Source: Zoogloea oleivorans (lineage in GTDB: Bacteria > Pseudomonadota > Gammaproteobacteria > Burkholderiales > Rhodocyclaceae). Taken from it: 41,550 nt of DNA. Below, piece after piece: positions 8,716-15,423 of this stretch; position 1 is the stretch's first letter; each line of letters begins with the position of its first letter. The translations under genes were made by a program, and so were the position numbers. The DNA is taken from assembly GCA_030157785.1 (NCBI GenBank), contig JAOAUC010000048.1, positions 1 to 41,550 on the forward strand. Direction: 5' to 3'. The notes under the pieces were generated by a model. The model ran no database searches and was not told where the DNA came from. It saw only the letters and a program-made list of their open reading frames with translations.

Positions 8716-10293
8716 TTACGCCACCTGGCTGGCTTGAAGCTGCTTCAACACCTGCTCGCGCAGCACATGCTTCTGAAGCTTGCCGTAGGTGGCGCGGGGC
8801 AGGTCGTCCTGAATCAGCAGGTGGCTAAGGCGCTGATACTTCGAGAGCCGGGCATTGACCCATTGCATCAGCTCCTCGGCACCCACCGAAACATTCTGTT
8901 TGAGCACAACTACCGCGATCGGCGTTTCACTCCATTTCTCGTGAGGCAGTCCAATGACGGCTACTTCGCTGACCGCCGGGTGCTGAATAACTACCTGCTC
9001 GATATCCATGGCATAGATATTGATGCCGCCGGACTTGATCATGTCCTTGATCCGACCGCTGACGTAGAGGAATCCATCGGTGTCGAGGTGACCCAGGTCT
9101 CCGCTGCGCATATAGGTACGCCCGGCCGGACTGACCCAGGTGGCAGCCTCCGTCAGGTCAGGGCGTCCGTAGTAGCCCTTCATCATTCCCGGACCATAGG
9201 CAACGATCTCGCCCGTCTCGCCGGCTGGGAGTTCGTCGCCTTCATCGTCGATGATCCGGATGTCCTCCAGGAAGGCCGGCTTACCCACCGAGCCCCGCTT
9301 TCCACGTTTGATATCTTCGGGGATGGCCAGTGTGGAGAAGCCCTCGGTCATGCCGTAGATTTCATAGATGCCGGCTGCAGGAAACTCCTTGAGCAACGCA
9401 TCGTAGGTGACATCGGCAATGGTCTGCCCTGCGGTAACCAATGCCTTGAGGGAACTGGTGTCGTACTTGTCGAGCGGCTGCTGCAGGAGGCCGATGTACT
9501 GGGTCGGCACCAGGAAGCTGTGTGTTCCACCTTCTCGCTGGACAGCTTCGAGAAAGGCCTCGGGGCTGTACTTCGGAATGAGGACAACGGTCCCGCCCCG
9601 GTACATGGTCGGGAACATGGTGATCCACGTTCCGGAAGCGTAGATTGGTGTGGCACAGATCGCCACCGAATAGCGGTTGATACCCAGCCCCATCCCGAAT
9701 CCGAGCGGGTAATTGAGGCGACCAAAATGAGAATGCTCAATGCCCTTGGGCACACCGGTGGTGCCCGAAGTGAAGATGATTGTCATCGAATCGGAGGGTT
9801 CGATACGAACCTTCGGCGGCGTATCGGCAGCTGCATCGAACAGCGAAGCTGCGCTGGCCCAACCACCCTGATGCGGCCCAACCGTGAAGAAACGGTCCTG
9901 AGCGATCTTGCCCAGTTCAACACGCACTTCGTCCACAAGGGTCCAGGTGCTGTCATCGACGATGATGGCCTTGGCGTCCGATGCATTGGTCAGGCGGCCA
10001 AGGGCTGAGCCTTCGAGCATCGTGTTAAGGGTGACAACGACACACCCCGCTTTCACGACACCCCAGAAGAGCTCGAACAAGGCCAGCGAGTTCGGCATGA
10101 ACAAGGCGACCTTGTCTCCCTTTTTCAAACCGAGCGCGTGCATGGCATTGGCGATTCGGTTGGTACGCGCTTCCAGCTCAGGCCAAGTAAGCCTCTGATT
10201 TTCACAAACCACCGCTACCCCATCGGCGAAGACCCTGGCGTTATGGGCAATGACGTCAGCGCACAAGTGATCGAACTCGTATTTCAGGCTCAT
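8716..10293 (-). CDS. Fatty-acid/carboxylate-CoA ligase (AMP-forming)
   Basis: A 525-residue acyl-CoA synthetase, first gene of the beta-oxidation operon. It activates a carboxylic acid with ATP and CoA. The AMP-binding P-loop TIIFTSGTTGVPKG is at 171-184. The family motifs YGMTEG, RSGDLGHLD and the hinge GRIKDMIKSGG follow, and the C-terminal PRATYGKLQK carries the adenylation lysine. The ATG was chosen for its GGAG eight bases upstream; an in-frame start 17 codons earlier lacks one. The substrate cannot be read from sequence, but the racemase in tandem suggests a methyl-branched acid. The putative promoter lies about 200 bases upstream and carries a TetR-type box. Confidence 0.92.
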   Translation of the reverse strand: MSLKYEFDHLCADVIAHNARVFADGVAVVCENQRLTWPELEARTNRIANAMHALGLKKGDKVALFMPNSLALFELFWGVVKAGCVVVTLNTMLEGSALGRLTNASDAKAIIVDDSTWTLVDEVRVELGKIAQDRFFTVGPHQGGWASAASLFDAAADTPPKVRIEPSDSMTIIFTSGTTGVPKGIEHSHFGRLNYPLGFGMGLGINRYSVAICATPIYASGTWITMFPTMYRGGTVVLIPKYSPEAFLEAVQREGGTHSFLVPTQYIGLLQQPLDKYDTSSLKALVTAGQTIADVTYDALLKEFPAAGIYEIYGMTEGFSTLAIPEDIKRGKRGSVGKPAFLEDIRIIDDEGDELPAGETGEIVAYGPGMMKGYYGRPDLTEAATWVSPAGRTYMRSGDLGHLDTDGFLYVSGRIKDMIKSGGINIYAMDIEQVVIQHPAVSEVAVIGLPHEKWSETPIAVVVLKQNVSVGAEELMQWVNARLSKYQRLSHLLIQDDLPRATYGKLQKHVLREQVLKQLQASQVA

Positions 10294-10393
10294 TTCGACT
10301 CCAAAAAAATATGCCGTAACTGGAAAAACAGCGTGCAACTGCATTGCTACCCAGTGCGCACTCCACCCTCATCCATGGAAACCGGGTACTTCG

Positions 10394-10416
10394 AGCCTCA
10401 GATTACAGATGAGGCT
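10394..10416. other. Inverted repeat in the long leader of the ligase operon
   Basis: AGCCTCA and TGAGGCT form a perfect 7-base repeat around a 9-base loop. It lies between the predicted start of transcription (about 10496) and the ligase start codon. It could be a leader hairpin or a second regulator site. The stretch from 10294 to 10502 otherwise shows no gene. Confidence 0.4.
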
Positions 10417-10502
10417 GATGTTTGTACTTACGGTACAGGCCACACTTCATGCACAACCGTACCTACGACCTCCTGATCTATGGGGAAAGGCCGCTTTTGG
10501 TA

Positions 10503-10531
10503 AATATAAACGAGCAAGCGCTCGCACGCAA
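10503..10531 (-). promoter_or_regulatory. Promoter of the beta-oxidation operon with a TetR-type operator in the spacer
   Basis: On the minus strand TTGCGT (10531-10526) and TATATT (10508-10503) are separated by exactly 17 bases, a good sigma-70 arrangement. The spacer is almost entirely the box GCGAGCGCTTGCTCGT (10525-10510), whose CGAGC and GCTCG arms are complementary. The same box recurs upstream of the SDR/P450 operon and the TetR gene, so a repressor bound here would block RNA polymerase directly. The regulator is inferred to be the TetR protein encoded at 13457-14095. Confidence 0.65.
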
Positions 10532-10673
10532 TACATCCTAATTTAAATATTCTCGCCGCTTGTCGTCGGATCTGAAGTTCAGAGAGCTGGCAACCTCAAG
10601 CTCTACAAAATTTGCCAAAACAGCATAATATCTAGAATTTACGCTGGAGATCTGCTTTCGATAGCCACGCCTG

Positions 10674-10727
10674 TTGACTTCCAGACAGAGAAATGGCAAC
10701 TTAGACAAATGCGAGCACTCACTCGCT
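10674..10727 (+). promoter_or_regulatory. Promoter region and TetR-type box of the SDR-P450-globin operon
   Basis: The box GCGAGCACTCACTCGC (10711-10726) matches 15 of 16 bases with the one in the TetR promoter. It lies 47 bases before the SDR start codon. A TTGACT at 10674-10679 could be the -35 element, but the -10 at the right distance (CAACTT) is poor, so the promoter itself is uncertain. The box would sit at or just after the start of transcription. The stretch 10532-10673 is comparatively AT-rich and shows nothing else convincing. Confidence 0.55.
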
Positions 10728-10773
10728 AAAGTGCCGGACGAGCTAACTCCCGGATGCATCGAAAGAGGACTCA

Positions 10774-11511
10774 ATGACAAATCTAAGTGGGAAGGTCGCA
10801 ATCATCACGGGAGCCGCCAGTGGCCAGGGCGCAGCAGAAGCCCGTCAATTTGCTGCGCTCGGTGCCTTCGTCATCATCAGCGATGTAAACCCGGCGGGCC
10901 AGGGCGTTGCTGACGAGATCGGTGCTAACAAAGCCCTCTTCGTCCTGCATGACGTTTCGTCGTCCGAGGCATGGGACACGCTCGTCGGCACGTGCATCGA
11001 GCGCTTCGGACGGATCGACATCCTGATCAACAACGCCGCCATCGTGACCGAGCAACGCGTTCACGAAATAACGGACGAAATCTTCGACAGGACCGTGGCG
11101 ATCAATCTGCGCGGCCCCTTCCTCGGCATGCGTTCCGTTATTCCGCACATGCGAGCCACAGGCGGCGGCTCGATCGTCAACATTGCGTCCCTGGCCGCAA
11201 CACGCGGCATTGCCAGATTGCTGCCCTATTGCGCTTCCAAGTGGGGCTTGCGGGGCATGACGAAGGCTGCCGCTCTCGATCTGGCGAGGGATGGCATCCG
11301 CGTGAATTGCGTGCTTCCCGGCGTTATCGAGACGCCGATCCTCAACGACGTCAGCCCAGAAACCCGTGCGGCGCTGGCGACTGCCACGCCCCTCGGCTTC
11401 AATGGACAGCCGGACGACGTCGCCGGAATGGTGGTTTTTCTTTGTACTGACAAGGCCCGATTCATCACCGGTGCGGAGATTTCCGTCGACGGTGGTTTGG
11501 CTGCCACATGA
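10774..11511 (+). CDS. Short-chain dehydrogenase/reductase (classical SDR)
   Basis: A 245-residue NAD(P)-dependent oxidoreductase. The cofactor motif TGAASGQG is at 12-19, and an aspartate follows the second strand (IISDVN, Asp37), which favours NAD over NADP. The catalytic tetrad is intact: Asn111, Ser139, Tyr152 and Lys156 (YCASK). The C-terminal segment FITGAEISVDGG is typical. The sequence resembles hydroxysteroid and cyclic-alcohol dehydrogenases, but substrate cannot be assigned. GAGGAC precedes the ATG. It is the first gene of a plus-strand operon with P450 (58 bases downstream) and globin, so oxidation of the alcohol made by the P450 is a reasonable role. Confidence 0.92.
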   Translation: MTNLSGKVAIITGAASGQGAAEARQFAALGAFVIISDVNPAGQGVADEIGANKALFVLHDVSSSEAWDTLVGTCIERFGRIDILINNAAIVTEQRVHEITDEIFDRTVAINLRGPFLGMRSVIPHMRATGGGSIVNIASLAATRGIARLLPYCASKWGLRGMTKAAALDLARDGIRVNCVLPGVIETPILNDVSPETRAALATATPLGFNGQPDDVAGMVVFLCTDKARFITGAEISVDGGLAAT

Positions 11512-11569
11512 AGCAGCACTGCCCTGCCGAACGCCAATCAACACTGAATTCAAGAAATGGAGACCTATT

Positions 11570-12787
11570 GTGACTCTCGTCTACGACCCCACCGATCCCG
11601 ATATTCGGCGCAACCCTCACGAGCTCTTTGCGCGCTTGCGGGAAACCGAACCCGTGCATTGGAGCCCCAAGCTGTCTGGCTGGGTGGTCACGAACTATGA
11701 GCTGGCTACTGACGTACTCGTCACCAACTCAATTTATTCAGCTGATCGTTTCGTCCCCTTCCAGAAACACCTGAGCGAAGAGCGTCGTGCAACGGCGGCC
11801 GAAATCATGCGCTGGTTCAAGCACTGGATGGTCTTCCGCGACCCTCCGGATCACACCCGCCTGCGCCGTCACATGGCCAATATCCTGAATGTCCCAGTCT
11901 TCGACGCCAAAAGCGAGGCCATCACCTCCGTGGTGAATGAATTACTCGACAGGATTCCGGTTGGACAAGACGTGGACTTCTTTCAGGCGTTTTCTCTATG
12001 GATGCCGGGGATCATCGTGGCTGACCTTCTGGGCGTGGAGCGCGACAAGCTGCTTGAAGTGAAACAGTGGTCTGACGACATGATGACCTTCATCGGCAGC
12101 TCGCGCGGCGTACCGGACAAATACGAACGCGCCAGCCGCGGAGCCAACGCAATGGGCAACCACTTCCTCGAACTGATCGCCAAGCGTCGCGCCGACCCGC
12201 GTGACGATGCCGTGTCCATGCTGATTGCGTCCGAGGTCGATGGCGAGCGCCTCACCGATGATGAACTCGTTGGCTGCATGATGATGGTGCTGAATGGTGG
12301 TCACGAAACCACCGCGAACTTGCTTAACAACTCGATGCTGGCTCTCGTTTCACACCCTGAGGTGATGAAAGACCTGCGAGACAATCCGGGCAAGATGACG
12401 ACGGCGGTTGATGAATTCCTTCGCTACGACAGTCCCGTTCTTTCACTGGGGCGGCTTGTCACCCAGGATACCGAGCTGGGAGAAAAAACACTCAAGGCCG
12501 GCGATCGGGTTTTTGTGATGTTGGTGGGCGCCAACCGGGACCCGGAAGTCTTCCGCAATCCGAACGACCTCAATATCACCCGTATGCCAAACCCCCACAT
12601 GGCCTTTGGAAAAGGGGCGCATTTCTGTCTTGGCACCCCTCTCGCTCGCCTGGAGGGGCAAATTGCGCTGAACGCCATTCTGGAGCGCTTCCAGCGCATT
12701 GAGCTGTGCGAACCCGTGGAGTCGATCCCGTGGCTGAACTCCTTGGTCACCCGTGGTCCGACGCGCCTGCCCCTGCGCCTTCAGTAA
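11570..12787 (+). CDS. Cytochrome P450
   Basis: A 405-residue soluble bacterial P450, with no membrane anchor. The I-helix oxygen-activation motif GGHETT lies at 243-248, the K-helix ExxR pair is Glu282 and Arg285, and the heme-binding loop FGKGAHFCLG puts the thiolate ligand at Cys353. The start is the GTG preceded by GGAGA; an ATG just upstream is in another frame. This class needs a ferredoxin and a reductase, neither of which is encoded in the window. Its place between an alcohol dehydrogenase and a globin, divergent from a beta-oxidation operon with a racemase, suggests hydroxylation of an alkyl, terpenoid or steroid side chain. The CYP family cannot be assigned by eye. Confidence 0.93.
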   Translation: MTLVYDPTDPDIRRNPHELFARLRETEPVHWSPKLSGWVVTNYELATDVLVTNSIYSADRFVPFQKHLSEERRATAAEIMRWFKHWMVFRDPPDHTRLRRHMANILNVPVFDAKSEAITSVVNELLDRIPVGQDVDFFQAFSLWMPGIIVADLLGVERDKLLEVKQWSDDMMTFIGSSRGVPDKYERASRGANAMGNHFLELIAKRRADPRDDAVSMLIASEVDGERLTDDELVGCMMMVLNGGHETTANLLNNSMLALVSHPEVMKDLRDNPGKMTTAVDEFLRYDSPVLSLGRLVTQDTELGEKTLKAGDRVFVMLVGANRDPEVFRNPNDLNITRMPNPHMAFGKGAHFCLGTPLARLEGQIALNAILERFQRIELCEPVESIPWLNSLVTRGPTRLPLRLQ

Positions 12788-12883
12788 AGCAGCCCGGACG
12801 CTACATTCTCAATCAAGTTACGCAGGGCTGACCTTGTGAACGCCCTGTTGTCGTCTCCGTCGAAAAGAGAATCCACAGTAAAA

Positions 12884-13330
12884 ATGGCCAGCAATACAGG
12901 ACAAGCCCTGAGTACCGACCCCGAACTCATCATCGAGTCCCTGGAGTGGATTGCCGAGCGGCACAGCGATCTTGTTCCCTTGGTATATCGGCGCTTCTAT
13001 ACACACTATCCCGACGCAAGAACGATGTTCGGGCGTGACGAGCATGGCGTACATCAAGGACACATGTTCAACGGAATGCTCATGGCAGTCATCGAGCATT
13101 CCGAGGGCCGCTGTGCGCCGGGAAGCATTGATGCCTGGGTGATCGATCACGATCTTTGGGGCGTCAAGAAAGCAATGTACCGGGCCATGTTCGACGCCCT
13201 GCACGAAACCATCCGCGAATGCATGGGCGAGCGCTGGAATACCTCGTTTTCGAAGGCCTGGCAAACCCACATCTATGGGCTGGCAGATGAGTTTGAACGG
13301 GCTTGTGACAAATCCAGGTTGGGCACCTGA
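12884..13330 (+). CDS. Single-domain globin
   Basis: A 148-residue protein with the look of a flavohemoglobin globin domain without the reductase part. The early helix carries VYRRFYTHYPDARTMF (the Phe of the CD corner). The segment IDHDLWGVKKAMY aligns with the proximal-histidine region of bacterial globins and puts the heme ligand at His89. By family such proteins bind O2 or NO. The ATG is preferred because it yields the normal globin length; an in-frame GTG at 12836 would add 16 residues, and neither has a strong ribosome site. It lies about 100 bases after the P450 gene and probably shares its transcript. Oxygen delivery to, or NO protection of, the P450 is only a suggestion. Confidence 0.82.
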   Translation: MASNTGQALSTDPELIIESLEWIAERHSDLVPLVYRRFYTHYPDARTMFGRDEHGVHQGHMFNGMLMAVIEHSEGRCAPGSIDAWVIDHDLWGVKKAMYRAMFDALHETIRECMGERWNTSFSKAWQTHIYGLADEFERACDKSRLGT

Positions 13331-13418
13331 CAGGATTACTCCGTAGTGTCTTCACGACCGGCAGCAAGCAGACAGTCGTGCATCCTCCCTCTCCCCACGA
13401 CTATCGCCGGTCGTTTCA

Positions 13419-13451
13419 TGCCCCTTCGTGACCTTCAGTCACAAAGGGGCA
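13419..13451. terminator. Hairpin terminator between convergent globin and TetR genes
   Basis: TGCCCCTT and AAGGGGCA flank GTGAC and GTCAC with one mismatch and a five-base loop, giving a 13-pair stem. On the plus strand CCTTTTCATTT follows, a modest T-rich tail. Its place between two convergent stop codons fits a terminator, better for the plus strand than for the minus strand. Confidence 0.75.
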
Positions 13452-13456
13452 CCTTT

Positions 13457-14095
13457 TCATTTGCGCAAGCGACCAATAATCAGTTCCCAGTGTTCATCGA
13501 GAACAGATGATTGCTCGACGCCCCGGAACACCCATGATTTAAGTGCCCGCATCTGGGCCAGGAAAATCATTTCACTCGCGAGTATCCGCTCATCAGCCGC
13601 CCGAAATTCATCGCTGACGATTCCAGCTCTGATCAGGTCACCAAAGTACTCTGCGATCTTTATTTCTTGTTCACGATAACGCTGGCGGGCTTCGCTAGGT
13701 AGCGACTGCCACTCGCGATAGGCCGTCAGAATGGGGTCGGCAGAGTCCCAGCAAGTGTTCCAGTAAACCTGAAATGCGCTCAGTAGCTTTTGCTCTATTC
13801 CGCGTGCAGACGCCGCAGCCTCCACCATCCGTTCGTGCAAGCCCAAATTGATCTCGTCGCAAATCAACTCGAGCAAATCGCTCTTGGTCTTGATATATCG
13901 ATAGAGGCCACCGATGCTCATTTCAGCGCGTTCGGCCAGTTCATTGACCGACAGCGAATCGAAGCCTTTCTCCCGCACCATCTTCATGGTCAGCTCCGCC
14001 AACTGGCGACGGCGGGCCTGAAAACGCTCAGTTTGCTTGGGTGACTTTTCTCTGGAGCGGGGAGATTTCGGCGGAGCTTGTTCAATGGAAGACAT
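13457..14095 (-). CDS. TetR-family transcriptional regulator
   Basis: A 212-residue regulator. After a basic N-terminal tail (1-30) comes the TetR DNA-binding domain with the helix-turn-helix at about 48-70: LSVNELAERAEMSIGGLYRY, followed by KSDLLELI. The ligand domain is unassigned. It is convergent with the globin gene. Two palindromes lie in its own promoter: a box shared with the ligase and SDR/P450 promoters, and a 14-base perfect palindrome. Autoregulation and repression of both flanking catabolic operons is therefore likely, with an acyl-CoA or free acid as plausible inducer by analogy with other catabolic TetR proteins. Confidence 0.9.
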   Translation of the reverse strand: MSSIEQAPPKSPRSREKSPKQTERFQARRRQLAELTMKMVREKGFDSLSVNELAERAEMSIGGLYRYIKTKSDLLELICDEINLGLHERMVEAAASARGIEQKLLSAFQVYWNTCWDSADPILTAYREWQSLPSEARQRYREQEIKIAEYFGDLIRAGIVSDEFRAADERILASEMIFLAQMRALKSWVFRGVEQSSVLDEHWELIIGRLRK

Positions 14096-14108
14096 GAGTG
14101 GGTTCTAA

Positions 14109-14141
14109 GTTATACAATGCAGAGATACTGCATTGTATAAC
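14109..14141. promoter_or_regulatory. Perfect 14-base inverted repeat before the TetR gene
   Basis: GTTATACAATGCAG and CTGCATTGTATAAC are exact reverse complements separated by AGATA. The repeat ends 14 bases before the TetR start codon and begins at about the predicted transcription start. It is either an operator or a leader hairpin in the TetR mRNA. An 11-base match to its right half (ACTGCATTGTA) occurs at 39018-39028 in the leader of the DUF1302 operon. Confidence 0.75.
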
Positions 14142-14146
14142 AGGGC

Positions 14147-14176
14147 TTTATAGGCAGTGCGAGCATTCACTCGCAA
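14147..14176 (-). promoter_or_regulatory. TetR gene promoter overlapped by the shared GCGAG box
   Basis: On the minus strand TTGCGA (14176-14171) and TATAAA (14152-14147) are 18 bases apart. The palindromic box GCGAGCATTCACTCGC (14159-14174 on the plus strand) covers the -35 end and the spacer. This mirrors the ligase promoter, where the box also fills the spacer. A weaker half-copy (TGCGAG) starts at 14198. The rest of 14177-14294 shows no gene I can support. Confidence 0.65.
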
Positions 14177-14294
14177 TTTATACCAGAGCTAAATAGGTGC
14201 GAGTTACTTCGCGGTTGGCAGTGTTCCGAATGGCAAGCGTCCATATGCATCGATGCCGTTGTTCAACAACTGAACCGCTGAAGACCGCCGCCAC

Positions 14295-15422
14295 TCAGGC
14301 CATCTGCCCGATAGCCTTCCGAAAGCGCGCCAGGGACAGCGAGAAGAGCACCGTACCAATCATCAGCAAGTAGGCGAACGGCTTCCACACCAGATCGAGC
14401 CCGGCGCCCCGGTAAAGGATGGCCTGGCTCAACTCTGTGTAGTGTGTGGTGGGCGCGAACAGCATCAGGTTCTGCACCAGTTCCGGCATGCTCTCCCGCG
14501 GGGTGAGGCTGCCGGAGAGGATCTGCAGCGGCATCAGGGTGAGCATCAGAAGCAAGCCGAACTGAGGCATGCTGCGCGCCAGCGTTGCCATGAAGATGCC
14601 CATCGAGGTGGTGGCGAACAGGTGCAAGGCCGTTCCAGCCAGAAACAGCAGCACAGAACCTTCGATCGGTACATGCAGCGCGCCGCGAATCACCAGGTTC
14701 AGCGACAGGGCCGCCGCCACTAGCACCACCAGTCCGCAGGCCCAGACCTTGGCGAACATGATCTCGGTCGGCGTGACCGGCATCACCAGCAGATGCTCGA
14801 CGGTGCCGTGCTCCCGCTCGCGGATCAATGCGGCGCCGGTGAGAATGATCGACAGCATCGTCACGTTATTCACCACCTCCATCAGCCCACCGAACCAGGA
14901 CTGCTCCAGCGCCGGATTGAAGCGCGCGCGCAGGGCCAGATCCACCGGCGGCACGGTGCTGCCCCGGTAACGCTGGACAAACTCGTTCAACTCCCCGATC
15001 ACAATCTGCTGCACGTAGGCATTGCCGCTGAAAGCCTGGCTCATACGGGTGGCGTCCACGTTGAGCTGGATCTTTGGGGCGCGACCGGCCAGTACATCAC
15101 GCTGGAAATTCGGCGGAATATCGAGCACGAAGGTGTAGCGGCCGGCATCGAGCCCCGGGTCAACCTCGTTCAGGCTGAGGCGCGCGAGCTGCGTAAAGCG
15201 CGGTGGGTAAAAGGCCGACGCAATCCGTGTCGACAGGGCCGAGCCGTCCTCGTCGACGATGGCGATCGGCGCGTTGTGCAGCGTCTCTGGCATGGTGGTG
15301 GCGGCCATGTAGATGGCCGCAGTGAAGGTCCAGGCAATCAGGAAGATCATCATTGGATCGCGGCGCAAGCTCCACAGCTCTTTTACGCCCAGGCGATAAA
15401 TGTTCATCAGGTGATGGCGCAC
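14295..15422 (-). CDS. yhhJ: ABC-2 type permease, YhhJ-like
   Basis: A 375-residue inner-membrane permease. It has one N-terminal membrane segment (about 20-42), a large periplasmic region including PPNFQRDVLAGRAPKIQLNV, and five or so C-terminal membrane helices. LIREREHGTVEHLLVMPVTP is the coupling-helix region of drug-type ABC-2 permeases. The sequence matches what I know of E. coli YhhJ along its length. The GTG start, giving MRHHLMNIYRLG, is preferred because YhhJ opens in the same way. It begins one base after the stop of the RbbA-like gene, so translation is coupled. Together the two would form the permease heterodimer of a HlyD-linked exporter. Confidence 0.92.
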   Translation of the reverse strand: MRHHLMNIYRLGVKELWSLRRDPMMIFLIAWTFTAAIYMAATTMPETLHNAPIAIVDEDGSALSTRIASAFYPPRFTQLARLSLNEVDPGLDAGRYTFVLDIPPNFQRDVLAGRAPKIQLNVDATRMSQAFSGNAYVQQIVIGELNEFVQRYRGSTVPPVDLALRARFNPALEQSWFGGLMEVVNNVTMLSIILTGAALIREREHGTVEHLLVMPVTPTEIMFAKVWACGLVVLVAAALSLNLVIRGALHVPIEGSVLLFLAGTALHLFATTSMGIFMATLARSMPQFGLLLMLTLMPLQILSGSLTPRESMPELVQNLMLFAPTTHYTELSQAILYRGAGLDLVWKPFAYLLMIGTVLFSLSLARFRKAIGQMA

Positions 15423-15423
15423 G

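Noticed and set aside
10538..10801. 87-residue minus-strand frame in the intergenic region upstream of the SDR
   Set aside because: It has no recognisable family and runs across the box and the SDR start; the region is better explained as regulatory.
12836..12883. GTG start extending the globin by 16 residues
   Set aside because: The added residues do not match the globin fold and there is no better ribosome site; it is kept only as an alternative.
14204..14294. Minus-strand frame after the YhhJ-like gene that reads like a protein end (...NNGIDAYGRLPFGTLPTAK)
   Set aside because: It looks protein-like but has no start of its own and only continues a shadow frame of the permease; a gene remnant is possible but not supported.
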